DNA from: Moritella sp. 5
GTDB taxonomy: Bacteria > Pseudomonadota > Gammaproteobacteria > Enterobacterales > Moritellaceae
Assembly (NCBI RefSeq): GCF_018219455.1
Contig: NZ_CP056122.1
Span: 2,914,001-2,978,000, forward strand
Length of the DNA: 64,000 bases
Reading direction: 5' to 3'
This document shows positions 26,351 through 35,221 of the stretch, piece by piece (position 1 is the first letter of the stretch; each line of letters begins with the position of its first letter). Made by a program: the position numbers and the translations under genes. Under the pieces are notes generated by a model. That model saw nothing but the letters and a program-made list of their open reading frames with translations. It was not told the origin of the DNA and did not search any database.

Positions 26351-28783
26351 CTAACCCCAATCCCAGTTTTCCCAATCTTCCCAACCAGGCACAAATTCTT
26401 GATTATTATCCACCTTGAGCGCTGGCGTATTCCAACCCTCCCAAATATTAAGTTCTTTAGGCCTCACTTCGACAAGTTCGGGAGGGTGATATTTGCTGTC
26501 AGCGTAATACCCTCGCCTAAACTTCATAATTTGGTCTTTATCGAGCCGGATTTGGCCACCTTGCTCCATCGAATTGACCAGGTGATCATCTAAATTGATA
26601 CCACGACTTTTCAAAAGGGTTTTAATTCCAGTATTTAACCTGTCGCTTTTAGAGGGCGTACAGTTAGTGACAGAACTCCGAGAAGCCCCTTCGGGACTCA
26701 TTAAACCCTCAGCACCTGCGGTGCTACTGGTGATCGCTTCACTGTCGAGCAATGCTTGAGACTTGCGCTGGATCACCCAGTTGCGTAGTCGAGTCTTAAC
26801 CGGTGTTTCATCTGTAACTTTAAAGCCTTGGATCTTACCAACGTATTCCCCGTATTCATTGCCCATTTCTGTAACGTCATAATCATTACGAATAAGTAAA
26901 TTTTTACGTTTCACGAATGGACCACCTTGTGCCATGACATACCCTGCAAAGTCGCCTTTGTCGGCACACTTCATTGCTGTGGATGCGCTATCGATGTCTG
27001 TTTTTAATTCCACTTTGTATTTGCTGGTGAGCACATCCCAACGCTGTAACGAATTCATTGCGGCATAGTTTAAACGTGGCCCCTGAAAGTCTAATTTAGG
27101 ACCCATAAGGTAAGGGTTTTGGTCTGGGAATAATTCGGTAAATAAGTTGTATTGTTGCTTTGCATTGAGCAAGGCAACGTAGCTTTTGAATGTGTTTACG
27201 TCGTTGTTGGCATAACGGCGTAATTCTCGATACGTGGTAACCGGTGCCCCTCCAATCGCTTGAAACTGACGAATACGCCAACGACTTGCCCAGGCAGTAA
27301 CATTTGCCGACATTTCTTTTTGGTCGCGCCCTGTCTCATCGTCTTTTTCGTCATCCATGGCATAACCATCAATGTTCTTACTGATGTATTTAGCAATGTA
27401 GCCGGTTGCAGAACCCAGTTCAGAATCGATAGCAACAATCTCGCATCGAGTCCGTAAGTTCGGTGGCCCTACTGCTATTTCTTTTTTGTTTATGGTCGGG
27501 AATAATTCTTTAAAATCTTGCTGTACTGCGTAATAGGTGAATACCTCACTCGCCCGCTTTACATCATGCGGCTGCATGAACAAGAGTAAATGCCAATGTG
27601 GTGTACCGTCGTGATGTGGTTCGACAACTCTAATACCAAATACTGAAATATCATCACGTTTGAATTGAGCGCGGATTTTAGCCCAAACGCTACATAAATA
27701 ACGCTGTGCATCACGGGGACTGTTACCCATCCAGTGATCGATAAAGCCGCCCTTTTTTCGGGTGTGGTGATATTTGGATGGTGCAGTTAAGGTAAGGAAA
27801 AGTCCTTCGCAACCCATGGCTTGGGCAATATTTTCGTAACCACGCATCCGAACCATCAGCTCGCAACGGCGAATGGCTGGGTTACCCGTGGATTTATAGA
27901 ACATTTCTGAAAGTGCTATTTCTTCGTCCATGTCTTCATCAAAGACCGACATGCCTTTGATGAAATCACGGTTACGTTGTTTTTGGTTCTTCCATTCGTG
28001 CAGACAGTCACGGGAACAATACGGGCTTGCTGACTTTTGCACTTGGCCTACAGCTATTGCTAGGTGCTCGCGCATTATCGAACGCTTGGCTTTTAGTTTA
28101 CTTTCCCAGGCACGATTACAGGTTAAGCGTAAAATGCCACACTCTGCTTCTGCAGCTGTTAAATCAGATTCGGGTTTATCATAGGGTGGTGTATAACCAA
28201 ACTTACGGCTAATTTCACGTAGGCCACAAAAAACCTGAATAATAGACTGCTCGTAGCCTTGTGATTCATCCTGCTCTGCAGCTTGTTCATCGAGTTGTAC
28301 GGCAAAGAAATCAGCGTACTGCTGTGCTAATACTTTGAGTTCGCTTTTATCCATTTCTGCTAGCAGCTTTTCGCGGAACAAGTCGTCACTGCGGATATAA
28401 GAATCACGGTATTTAGCTTGCTGGTTATATTGTGCTAATACCTTTTTTAAACGTGGGTTAATCTTGGCTCCCACCGTTTTTCTTAAGTACTTGTTGGCGT
28501 ATTGACGACCATTACGTTTAAAGGCTTTGATATAACGTTCGGCAAAATAGCGACTAAGGTAATGCGGCATGTCACCAAAGAACTGCTTGCGCCATTGATG
28601 GTCTTCGAGATCGGGGTTAGCCTGGAACATCGCGTTTTCGATTAGCGACATTTCAGGTTGTGGGAATTCTTTGCCTAGCGCGGGCATTCTGACTGGCTTA
28701 TTACTGCAGTCCTCCGCGCTTTCAATCATTTCAATAATGGTGCTACGGCCAGGTAATGACTGGGCATGATTTACATTAACCAT
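26351..28783 (-). CDS. P2 gpA-like replication initiation endonuclease
   Basis: Nicks the origin and stays covalently bound to start rolling-circle replication. About 810 residues, as in P2 gpA. Motifs: LFLTLTAPSKYHH (about 330), the metal site TPHWHLLLF (His 397 and 399, HUH type) and the paired catalytic tyrosines in TGYIAKYISKN (about 463 and 467, Y-x3-Y). The ATG at 28783 overlaps the stop of a 19-codon ORF (TGATG). In P2 the origin lies inside this gene. It shows the element can replicate itself after excision. Confidence 0.92.
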   Translation of the reverse strand: MVNVNHAQSLPGRSTIIEMIESAEDCSNKPVRMPALGKEFPQPEMSLIENAMFQANPDLEDHQWRKQFFGDMPHYLSRYFAERYIKAFKRNGRQYANKYLRKTVGAKINPRLKKVLAQYNQQAKYRDSYIRSDDLFREKLLAEMDKSELKVLAQQYADFFAVQLDEQAAEQDESQGYEQSIIQVFCGLREISRKFGYTPPYDKPESDLTAAEAECGILRLTCNRAWESKLKAKRSIMREHLAIAVGQVQKSASPYCSRDCLHEWKNQKQRNRDFIKGMSVFDEDMDEEIALSEMFYKSTGNPAIRRCELMVRMRGYENIAQAMGCEGLFLTLTAPSKYHHTRKKGGFIDHWMGNSPRDAQRYLCSVWAKIRAQFKRDDISVFGIRVVEPHHDGTPHWHLLLFMQPHDVKRASEVFTYYAVQQDFKELFPTINKKEIAVGPPNLRTRCEIVAIDSELGSATGYIAKYISKNIDGYAMDDEKDDETGRDQKEMSANVTAWASRWRIRQFQAIGGAPVTTYRELRRYANNDVNTFKSYVALLNAKQQYNLFTELFPDQNPYLMGPKLDFQGPRLNYAAMNSLQRWDVLTSKYKVELKTDIDSASTAMKCADKGDFAGYVMAQGGPFVKRKNLLIRNDYDVTEMGNEYGEYVGKIQGFKVTDETPVKTRLRNWVIQRKSQALLDSEAITSSTAGAEGLMSPEGASRSSVTNCTPSKSDRLNTGIKTLLKSRGINLDDHLVNSMEQGGQIRLDKDQIMKFRRGYYADSKYHPPELVEVRPKELNIWEGWNTPALKVDNNQEFVPGWEDWENWDWG

Positions 28784-28842
28784 CAAAACGGTAGCTCGTC
28801 ATCAACAACGTTACGATAAGCTTTACTACGGCAATGACTCAT
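28783..28842 (-). CDS. 19-residue coupling ORF upstream of gpA
   Basis: Encodes MSHCRSKAYRNVVDDELPF. Its ATG overlaps the stop of the preceding gene (ATGA) and its stop overlaps the gpA start (TGATG), so ribosomes can pass from one frame to the next without release. Either a real micropeptide or a leader that sets gpA translation. Confidence 0.6.
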   Translation of the reverse strand: MSHCRSKAYRNVVDDELPF

Positions 28843-29135
28843 AGCGCTACCTCCGTTTTTATAACCTTGGTATTGCCGTAAAACTCCACATCTTCAAACC
28901 TGAAATGATAACGGCCATTTTTGCCATCAAAACTAAAACAGCTAATGAAGTCTTTTAGCAGGCAAGTAAAACTACCTTTTGAAATATCTGCAGTTTGGTC
29001 AACAGCCAGTTTTCGCACTGCTTCATGCAAATATTCGGTGAGTTCTTCGCATGGGTAACCGTCAATTATTGAACCGGCGAATAGGTCAAACATATCAATC
29101 ATTTCTTGTTCGTTAATTTCATGTCTAATAATCAT
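28839..29135 (-). CDS. Hypothetical phage early protein
   Basis: 98 residues, not recognised. Acidic helical N-terminal half (EINEQEMIDMFDLFAG) and a C-terminal beta-like half (YHFRFEDVEFYGNTKV). Part of the early operon; its stop overlaps the 19-codon ORF start. Confidence 0.65.
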   Translation of the reverse strand: MIIRHEINEQEMIDMFDLFAGSIIDGYPCEELTEYLHEAVRKLAVDQTADISKGSFTCLLKDFISCFSFDGKNGRYHFRFEDVEFYGNTKVIKTEVAL

Positions 29136-29153
29136 GGTTAAATATCCTTTTAT

Positions 29154-29381
29154 TCATACTTCTGCATATTCATGCGCGTTTAATACGACATAACCGCCCT
29201 GGCCTTTTGGTCGGCCAATGACACCACGAAACAACTGACGACAATCTAGCTGTTGGCATGCGTTATCGATAGCATCTTGTTTGGTTTCACATTCGCCTAT
29301 TTCAACAGTGCGCAGTTCGTGGGTTTTAGGGTGTTCACGCATGCCGCCATTTGGACACAGTTCTATTGCTAGATACATCAT
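29154..29381 (-). CDS. Hypothetical phage early protein
   Basis: About 75 residues, starting MMYLAIELCPNGGMREH. The ATG at 29381 overlaps the upstream stop (ATGA), which decides the start against a longer frame. It contains VNTACQQ-like helix NACQQLDCRQLF and the Gly-rich RPKGQGGYVV. Not recognised. Spaced 18 bases from the next gene. Confidence 0.6.
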   Translation of the reverse strand: MMYLAIELCPNGGMREHPKTHELRTVEIGECETKQDAIDNACQQLDCRQLFRGVIGRPKGQGGYVVLNAHEYAEV

Positions 29382-29764
29382 GCGACCATCCAGATAGTTG
29401 TATTGTGAATATCGAGTGTCTTCTCCCACCACAATTCAATACAGGCTACTAACTTGGTTAAGCCAAAACCTTGCGCCATAAAGTACACAGAACGAATAGC
29501 GCCTAAGGCAAGTTGCTCTTGGGTAGAGCCTGAATCTGAACAAGCTACGACGCTTTGCCAAAAGGCAAATACAGTAATCAATACCTCTTCTTGCTTGAGC
29601 GTTGCGTAAAGGTTGAAATGAAAACAAGGCATTGCAAGTGCATCGCTACGACCGGCATCAACGCATTCAAACAAATCGATAATCCAATCAGCTTTGTCTG
29701 CATCGATACCAAGCGAGTGCAGCGCCGAACGCACATTTTCGACGGGGGCTAAAATACGTTTCAT
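29378..29764 (-). CDS. Hypothetical phage early protein
   Basis: 128 residues, not recognised; begins MKRILAPVENVRSALHSLG. Mostly helical. Overlaps its neighbours by four bases at both ends (ATGA), a typical early-operon arrangement. Confidence 0.65.
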   Translation of the reverse strand: MKRILAPVENVRSALHSLGIDADKADWIIDLFECVDAGRSDALAMPCFHFNLYATLKQEEVLITVFAFWQSVVACSDSGSTQEQLALGAIRSVYFMAQGFGLTKLVACIELWWEKTLDIHNTTIWMVA

Positions 29765-30051
29765 GCCGCCACCTCACTCTTTATCAAGTTGCTTAGTTCG
29801 TTATACGTAGAAGTGACTTGTCTAAATGCAGTTAAGCCATCGAGGTAAATGGTTTTATCCATTAGCTTGTTCGCTGACCAGGTATTCGGGGTTTGCGCAC
29901 CGCTAAAGTAGGCTTTATCAATTGCGATAACTTCGAGAGCATCGGCATGGCCAATGTAGCGAACAGATACGCTCAATTTTTCAGGTTTGGCGATGGCAAT
30001 AAACATGAGTTCGTTGATCACATCGTTCATTGTTGGATTTGCTTTAATCAT
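29761..30051 (-). CDS. Hypothetical phage early protein
   Basis: 96 residues, begins MIKANPTMNDVINELMFIAI. Not recognised. Contains a beta stretch SVSVRYIGHADALEVIAIDK. Good ribosome binding site (AAGGGA) and four-base overlap with the next gene. Confidence 0.65.
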   Translation of the reverse strand: MIKANPTMNDVINELMFIAIAKPEKLSVSVRYIGHADALEVIAIDKAYFSGAQTPNTWSANKLMDKTIYLDGLTAFRQVTSTYNELSNLIKSEVAA

Positions 30052-30060
30052 GGTATTCCC

Positions 30061-30351
30061 TTACTTGTTAAATTCAGTTAATGAGTAACCAGCCATTTCA
30101 TTGATGACCGGTGCTAAACGTTTTATGACGCAGTGGATCGCGGTTTTTTGAATTTGATTAAATTTTTGAAACGTAAATTTCATGTCTCGCTCTTCCATCC
30201 CTGCAGCAAAACAGATAACGCGCTTTATCTCGTCACCTTGCTTGTTGTAGATAACAGCGACGCGGTTATGGTTAAACATGTCGCGGACTTGAGCGATGGC
30301 TTGAGCCGCCGTGTCTTGGTGCTGTGTTTGTACGAGTTGTGCTTGTCCCAT
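30061..30351 (-). CDS. Hypothetical phage early protein
   Basis: 96 residues, begins MGQAQLVQTQHQDTAAQAIA. Not recognised. The Gln-rich N-terminus is followed by an alpha/beta region (RVAVIYNKQGDEIKRVICFA). Nine bases from the next gene. Confidence 0.6.
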   Translation of the reverse strand: MGQAQLVQTQHQDTAAQAIAQVRDMFNHNRVAVIYNKQGDEIKRVICFAAGMEERDMKFTFQKFNQIQKTAIHCVIKRLAPVINEMAGYSLTEFNK

Positions 30352-30363
30352 AACAATTCCCTC

Positions 30364-30882
30364 TTACATACCTGGTAATGGCAATCCACCGATGACGGCA
30401 TCTGTACACATGGACACGAACGGCCCTGCACCACCGCAGCGGTTTTCAACGTCTGACATAAGAAAGACAAGTTCACGAACGGCGTCTTGTGCCTTTTTGA
30501 TTATTTGGTCTTTTTTGAATCGGGTTAGCCGGCGATCTGATTCGGCTTCTAAGATGTGACGGTTTATTTCACCGGCATGACTGGTCACGCTCATGGCGCT
30601 GAGAGTGAGTGGTTTTGATTCACCTTGTTTGGGTAGGCGAACGGCGGTTAATCCGACTTCGAGTATTGCGCTGTTGATAATGTCGTGATTATCGGTTGCG
30701 GTGGTGATTTTAATTAACTCGCTAACGGTTAATTGATGTGGCTGATTGGGGTTGAGTTTGTTGCGTAGTATTTGCCCACGCATACCGCACTCGTTGGCAA
30801 TCTGTTCTAAGTTTTCTATGTCTGCAAACCGGACACATGCAGACTCTATTGGGCTCTGTTTACTCTCATTTGACTCATACAT
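30364..30882 (-). CDS. CII-like phage regulatory protein (CP76 family)
   Basis: About 172 residues. The ATG at 30882 has AAGGAG eight bases upstream and is preferred over a longer frame. The N-terminal part (IENLEQIANECGMRGQILRN then KLNPNQPHQLTVSELIKITT) is a lambda-repressor-like helix-turn-helix with the typical KLNP...H.LT motif of the CP76/CII family in P2-like Vibrio phages such as K139. The C-terminal SDVENRCGGAGPFVSMC is also typical. Second regulator of the early operon. Confidence 0.8.
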   Translation of the reverse strand: MYESNESKQSPIESACVRFADIENLEQIANECGMRGQILRNKLNPNQPHQLTVSELIKITTATDNHDIINSAILEVGLTAVRLPKQGESKPLTLSAMSVTSHAGEINRHILEAESDRRLTRFKKDQIIKKAQDAVRELVFLMSDVENRCGGAGPFVSMCTDAVIGGLPLPGM

Positions 30883-30895
30883 TGCGAAAATCTCC

Positions 30896-31099
30896 TTATA
30901 TGCAATGATTAAGTAACAATCCAAGTACGCAAATGAATATGATCGCTTCTGCTTTAACGATTAAAGAGAAATGATACTTGCGTTTATTCACGCTTGGTTC
31001 GATGAATACACCTGCCGAAACCTCTATAAAGCCCTGTTGATGGGCGTTTATAGTGATCTCTGATTGGCTATTGGTTTGATTATGCAAATTTTTGTGCAT
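30896..31099 (-). CDS. Possible small membrane protein
   Basis: About 67 residues from the ATG at 31099, overlapping the cox-like gene by 20 bases. The C-terminus KAEAIIFICVLGLLLNHCI is a likely single membrane helix. No strong ribosome binding site. It fills the gap between the cox-like and cII-like genes, hence listed with caution. Confidence 0.4.
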   Translation of the reverse strand: MHKNLHNQTNSQSEITINAHQQGFIEVSAGVFIEPSVNKRKYHFSLIVKAEAIIFICVLGLLLNHCI

Positions 31100-31283
31100 C
31101 GGCTTTTTTGAACAAGGCAACAAGATTGATAAGTACGGCCTCGTTTCTGCTTTCTTTTGGCATGATAGGTAGCTTTCCACTCGTAACAGCATGATCAATA
31201 GTGCTTATTGATTGCCCAGTTGCGGCGGCATATTTCTTTTTTGTGCAGTAAGGCACGTCGAGATGTATTGTAATTGACGACAT
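31080..31283 (-). CDS. Cox-like excisionase/regulator
   Basis: About 67 residues, starting MSSITIHLDVPYCTKKKYAA with AAGGA upstream. The segment YAAATGQSISTIDHAVTSGKL is a winged helix-turn-helix of the AlpA/Cox/excisionase type and is followed by NLVALFKKA. In P2-like phages Cox represses the repressor promoter and directs excision. Divergent from the repressor gene, as in P2. Confidence 0.7.
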   Translation of the reverse strand: MSSITIHLDVPYCTKKKYAAATGQSISTIDHAVTSGKLPIMPKESRNEAVLINLVALFKKADAQKFA

Positions 31284-31370
31284 AATGGTATCCTTGTTGG
31301 TTGTATTTAATGGCATTAGAGCTCATAGCTACGCACATGAGCAGTAACTCAATTGAATGGTACAATTAAA

Positions 31371-31991
31371 ATGAGCAGCAATCAAATATTTTCACCTCCT
31401 TTTAGTTATAAAGGTGGAAAAAGTGTGACCGAGAAACTAAAAGTAGTCACTAAATGTAAGACATATGACGAGATGGCGGTCGCATTTGACATACCAAAGT
31501 CAACAATATTCACTTGGCATACTCGTGATATGACTCCATATGAGATCGCAATTAGAACTCATTTGATTACAGGGGTGTCCCTAAAGTGGCTTTTATTAGA
31601 TGAAGGTGAAGCATTCAGTGAAGGTGATACATTTAATACAGTAGCTACTGATTCAAAAAGAACGGTCTCTATTGAAACAATATCTAACGGAGAGCTAAGT
31701 AATTCGAGCCAAATCGGTTTAGACTTCGTTGCAATGAAGAATTATGGCTTAACAGTAGATAACACTCGTATTATTAATCTGGACGGAACACTTCTTTTTA
31801 TTAATACGGCAGAAACCAAAGCTAATTCAGGTCGCTATTTATTGGATATTGACGGTTCTATTTCTATTAATCATTTACAGCGTTTACCAGGTAAAAAGTT
31901 AGCCATGAGCTATGGCAATACATCAGTTGAAGTTGCAGAAGCGGATATTGTTGTGTTGGGGCGTGTAGCGCTGACGATGGAAAAAGAGTAA
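31371..31991 (+). CDS. CI/C-type phage repressor
   Basis: About 206 residues. Helix-turn-helix: TYDEMAVAFDIPKSTIFTWH, then IAIRTHLITGVSLKWLLLDEGE, the pattern of the phage CI repressor family (PF07022). The C-terminal part resembles an S24 fold (RYLLDIDGSISINHLQRLPG), but the positions where Ser and Lys of the catalytic pair are expected read NLDGTLL and SINHLQ, so self-cleavage looks unlikely. The start is unclear: the ATG at 31371 lacks a Shine-Dalgarno; a GTG near 31421 has AAAGGTGG. It keeps the early operon silent. Confidence 0.8.
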   Translation: MSSNQIFSPPFSYKGGKSVTEKLKVVTKCKTYDEMAVAFDIPKSTIFTWHTRDMTPYEIAIRTHLITGVSLKWLLLDEGEAFSEGDTFNTVATDSKRTVSIETISNGELSNSSQIGLDFVAMKNYGLTVDNTRIINLDGTLLFINTAETKANSGRYLLDIDGSISINHLQRLPGKKLAMSYGNTSVEVAEADIVVLGRVALTMEKE

Positions 31992-32003
31992 AGGAACTCT
32001 AAT

Positions 32004-32312
32004 ATGCCAAAAGGATATGACGAATGGTATTTAAATCACATTCACTCCGTTGGACAAAATGGGTTTAAAAGTGATGAAGAAATAGAAACAGAAGAAATAT
32101 TCGAAAAAATTAAAGAAGAAAACTACAAACTAGATGACATTTATTTACAGAGCCATCCTTTTTGTGAGGCTGTTTTTTATTGTGATTTCTGTGATAGTAC
32201 CTTTGTAGCTAGAGCATCTGAAAAACACTACTGCAATTGCGGTAGTGTTTCCCTAGCTAGGCGTATTAAGTTACGTAAGATAAAAAGTAATTATGCAAAT
32301 ATTCGTGGGTAA
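32004..32312 (+). CDS. Small zinc-ribbon protein
   Basis: 102 residues with AAGGA before the ATG. The C-terminal half has CDFCDSTFVARASEKHYCNC, a CxxC...CxC zinc site, before a basic tail (RRIKLRKIKSNY). The N-terminal half is acidic. It follows the repressor gene by 12 bases and is probably co-transcribed. Its stop codon is part of the last attC-like site, so the cassette array starts exactly here. Confidence 0.65.
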   Translation: MPKGYDEWYLNHIHSVGQNGFKSDEEIETEEIFEKIKEENYKLDDIYLQSHPFCEAVFYCDFCDSTFVARASEKHYCNCGSVSLARRIKLRKIKSNYANIRG

Positions 32313-32381
32313 CGCTACACTAAAACGGGGGAACGACAAGTTCCGTTTAAGTGGCACGAAACAAAGCCAGCAATTTGCTTA
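32309..32381 (-). other. Degenerate attC site
   Basis: Read on the minus strand it has the stem TTAAACGGAAC / GTTCCCCCGTTTTA and ends GCGTTA, like the other attC sites of the array, but its left end (GCATAAGCAA) is damaged. It closes the array. Confidence 0.45.
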
Positions 32382-32391
32382 TGCTTAATTA

Positions 32392-32935
32392 CTATGGTCT
32401 TCTTATTGGCAATGCTATTGATTTTTGTCCAGCTACCATCGCGTTTAGCTCTTCATACTTAATACTATCCATCCCATCATAACGTTCGAAAAACGCCAAG
32501 CTAGTAAACTGTATTTTGGGCCTAGAATATTCATCTTCCATAAGCATGACTTGCATACCCAACATATATAGAGAGATATCTGTGTAAGAAACGCCTTTAG
32601 ACACATAATACGACTTAATAAGTATTGGTATATCCCCATCAGAAATTTTTACAACACCTTTTTCAGGAGACACATAAGTTAAAATATGGTCTTTCAGTTC
32701 AGAGGCGATCGCGCCCATGTGTAATACTATCAACTGGTGCAACAAGAATATGTGTATCATCGTCTTCTAAGAAATTCGCTTTTAATACAATGAGCCTATT
32801 TTGGCGGTATTGCTCTTTTGCTAAGTCATTAGCTTGGTATGAAAAGAATAAGCCAAACAATGAAAGAACTAAGGCTAATAATGAGATCGATATTGGATTA
32901 ATTACAGCTTTCATAAATTTATTGGTTTTGTTCAT
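32392..32935 (-). pseudogene. Frameshifted membrane-anchored cassette protein
   Basis: Two overlapping frames look like one broken gene. The first starts MNKTNKFMKAVINPISISLL with one membrane helix and runs to HILVAPVDSIT; the second, in another frame, continues MGAIASELKDHILTYV to GQKSIALPIRRP. They meet at about 32700-32745 near GGCGCGATCGCC, and one indel there would join them into about 180 residues. Function unknown. Confidence 0.55.
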
Positions 32936-32977
32936 GTTTGACTCAGTTACAGACGATATCTTATGCATAACGGCTCG

Positions 32978-33421
32978 CTAGGTACACTCTGATTTAACCC
33001 TATATTTATCACAAAGATTCCCTTTTGCTAAACGAAGCACTCCATCTTTGTGGGGTGTTTTTTTGGCAACCTCAGTGCTAGGAATACGATAAATTACGTA
33101 ATCTTCGGAAAAACTAGGATCTCTCATGACACTATTTGGACCAAGGATTACAATTAATTCAGCATAGGTGTCTGGATCACCTGCTATAAGGGTTGTACTT
33201 TTTCCACCATTATATTTAACTTCGACTTTCTTACCATTAATGTGTCCATCATACCCTTGTTCTCGACAGCTACTCGCCAATTCCATACCAAGACTTTCTT
33301 TAGCAATAAATTCAGCTATATCTCCGAGATATCTATCTGAACGAGTAACTTTAAGCTCTCTCAAACGGTCAGTGGCTGAATAAAACTCACAGATAGCATT
33401 CATTTGTTCATCAGTAATCAA
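32978..33421 (-). CDS. PD-(D/E)XK-like cassette protein
   Basis: About 147 residues, possibly of the DUF6998 type. SDRYLGDIAEFIAKESLGME and then YDGHINGKKVEVKYNGGKST give a D-x(n)-E-x-K nuclease core. The start is uncertain: a TTG at 33421 has AAGGGAG six bases upstream; an ATG lies at 33403. Cassette orientation is the same as its neighbours. Confidence 0.6.
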   Translation of the reverse strand: MITDEQMNAICEFYSATDRLRELKVTRSDRYLGDIAEFIAKESLGMELASSCREQGYDGHINGKKVEVKYNGGKSTTLIAGDPDTYAELIVILGPNSVMRDPSFSEDYVIYRIPSTEVAKKTPHKDGVLRLAKGNLCDKYRVKSECT

Positions 33422-33433
33422 AACATACTCCCT

Positions 33434-33493
33434 TGCGCCCAGTGCCTTTAGCTGAGGCACGCTTTGGCGTGTCCTACTGCCTAAATTTGTTAG
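33434..33493 (-). other. Short attC site, right end degenerate
   Basis: On the minus strand it begins GCCTAACAAATTTAGG, overlapping the stop of the upstream cassette gene, and folds through GGACACGCC-AAA-GCGTGCC. The expected GCGTTA end is altered to GCGCAAG. Confidence 0.45.
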
Positions 33494-34020
33494 GCATTAC
33501 CTTTGCCTAGCTTACGATTTGCATATCTCACAAATGATTCGTGAGCCTTAATAAACTCAGGCACTAAACTGTTAATTTCCCGAGCCTCTTCTTTAATGTG
33601 CTCCGGTATTGGGCCTATTGGTATATAATCTGGCTTCACCGCACGCATATGACCTCCGGGGCCAATAGGAACTGTATACTTTGCAATAGCGCCACCTAAT
33701 TCAGCTGCATTCTCATATACTTTTTTATGTAATTTATTAAGTTTTTTGTGAGTGAATTCGTGTTCAACAGTATGCCAATTATCGACATAACGTGACAGCG
33801 GCCTCCAGAGTTCTTCTCCAAAAGATCCAAGAAAATCATGCTGTCTATAAAACTCTGCTACACCATTACTGATAAATAGTTGCTTATATTCTTCATACAA
33901 TCCAACATCATGTGAGTTAACATTCATGCCGCCAGATAACCAAGCAGAAATCTTATCCCAAAAGAACCAGAGCGCGGTTATTCCACCCAATAATGTTGCA
34001 ATAGCTAGTAGTACTTCCAT
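33490..34020 (-). CDS. Membrane-anchored hypothetical cassette protein
   Basis: About 176 residues from the ATG at 34020, just inside the attC site. MEVLLAIATLLGGITALWFF is a membrane helix; the rest is a soluble helical domain with YRQHDFLGSFGEELWRPLSR and HKKLNKLHKKVYENAAELGG. Not recognised. Its stop TAA is the TAA of the attC left end. Confidence 0.6.
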   Translation of the reverse strand: MEVLLAIATLLGGITALWFFWDKISAWLSGGMNVNSHDVGLYEEYKQLFISNGVAEFYRQHDFLGSFGEELWRPLSRYVDNWHTVEHEFTHKKLNKLHKKVYENAAELGGAIAKYTVPIGPGGHMRAVKPDYIPIGPIPEHIKEEAREINSLVPEFIKAHESFVRYANRKLGKGNA

Positions 34021-34032
34021 ACTTCCTCGTGT

Positions 34033-34104
34033 GTCTAACGCCCGCAACACCGGGCAATTTGGAGCGAAGCGGAAAATTGATCCGCGTGCTTGCGCTTGTT
34101 ACAC
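34033..34104 (-). other. attC site
   Basis: Minus strand begins GTGTAACAAGCGC and ends GGGCGTTAGAC, the classic attC ends, with an inner imperfect palindrome around AATTTTCCGCTTCGCTCC. Confidence 0.85.
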
Positions 34105-35130
34105 GTTGACAGCAAGCTCGTCACCATTTGGCAGAATGAACTGCCCAGCCTCACCATATACTAACTGTATTCCTAAACCTTCAATAAACCCCTCTGTAAT
34201 GAGGGATTTACAATTCAGTGGCACGACTATATACAAGCGAGTATTAGAGTCACCATACAATCTTTTGTAGTATAATATTTGACCAACAGCTGTGTAAATT
34301 TGATTTGAAGGTAAGGATGCAGTCTTCACTTCAAATATTGAATCTGCAATGTCTGTTTTTTTGTTAATAATCGCGACATCAACATGTACATTCTTTGTGA
34401 CTTTGTACTTTTCATTATTATGAATATTTTTCTCTAAGAAAGTTTTAAGTTGATTGCATAATGGACCGTGAATGTAATCATATTCAGACCTATCTTTACT
34501 TCCACTATTCTTTTTTCCTTCAAACTCTTTGCTACTCCCCCATGGAAACTTTTGGGATGGATTATCTGTAGTAGAAGAGGATATTTGATCGGGTTGGTCT
34601 TTGTATAGTTGCTTTAACTCCTGAACAGCTGCTGTAAAAGTAGCTATATCATTAGCCATTGTTGACGATGATAAGGAACAGACAGGTATCACTTGAGCTT
34701 GTTTACCTGCATCGTTAACTTCACACAGCCATTTATCAAAATGGGATAAAGTAATATTTCGCTTTATTTGTCCCCGAAATGCTGTAAATGACCCACGTGA
34801 ACAAAGCCATATTTCGTCGTTTGACTTAGCATATAACCCCGAAACTCTTCGGTTAATTTCTGTTGGTATATTAAGCTCAACATCAGGAGAAGGAGGCCCC
34901 TGCTCCTTTGCGAATCTAACTAAGTGAGGGATTCGACTCTCCCAAGACTCAGGAACTCCAACTTGTAATTCACCTAGATGAGTTTCAATTGAGTATGTGA
35001 GATATTCTACTCTATCTCCATTAGGGAATCCCCATTCAAGCTCTTCTTGGCGATATGAAATATCTTCCAACCTTTGCCGAAAAAGTGACAGGGCGGATGA
35101 ATTTTCATCATATGTTTCTATAGTTTGCAC
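34099..35130 (-). CDS. PD-(D/E)XK nuclease-like cassette protein
   Basis: 343 residues, GTG start with AAGGAGG five bases upstream. The C-terminal third (about 235-300) has VHVDVAIINKKTDIADSIFE followed by VKTA and QIYTAVGQILYYKRLY, that is Asp, Glu-x-Lys and a Gln helix of the restriction-enzyme fold. The N-terminal 190 residues are unassigned; a low-complexity linker SSSTTDNPSQKF sits between. Likely a defence or DNA-processing enzyme. Its stop lies in the attC site. Confidence 0.6.
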   Translation of the reverse strand: MQTIETYDENSSALSLFRQRLEDISYRQEELEWGFPNGDRVEYLTYSIETHLGELQVGVPESWESRIPHLVRFAKEQGPPSPDVELNIPTEINRRVSGLYAKSNDEIWLCSRGSFTAFRGQIKRNITLSHFDKWLCEVNDAGKQAQVIPVCSLSSSTMANDIATFTAAVQELKQLYKDQPDQISSSTTDNPSQKFPWGSSKEFEGKKNSGSKDRSEYDYIHGPLCNQLKTFLEKNIHNNEKYKVTKNVHVDVAIINKKTDIADSIFEVKTASLPSNQIYTAVGQILYYKRLYGDSNTRLYIVVPLNCKSLITEGFIEGLGIQLVYGEAGQFILPNGDELAVNV

Positions 35131-35221
35131 GATACCTCCTTATTCCTGTAACGTCTTAGTATTTGTGCTTTGCGTTCTTTGCAAGGCTCAAATCGCTTGT
35201 TGGACTTGGCCGATGCCAAGT

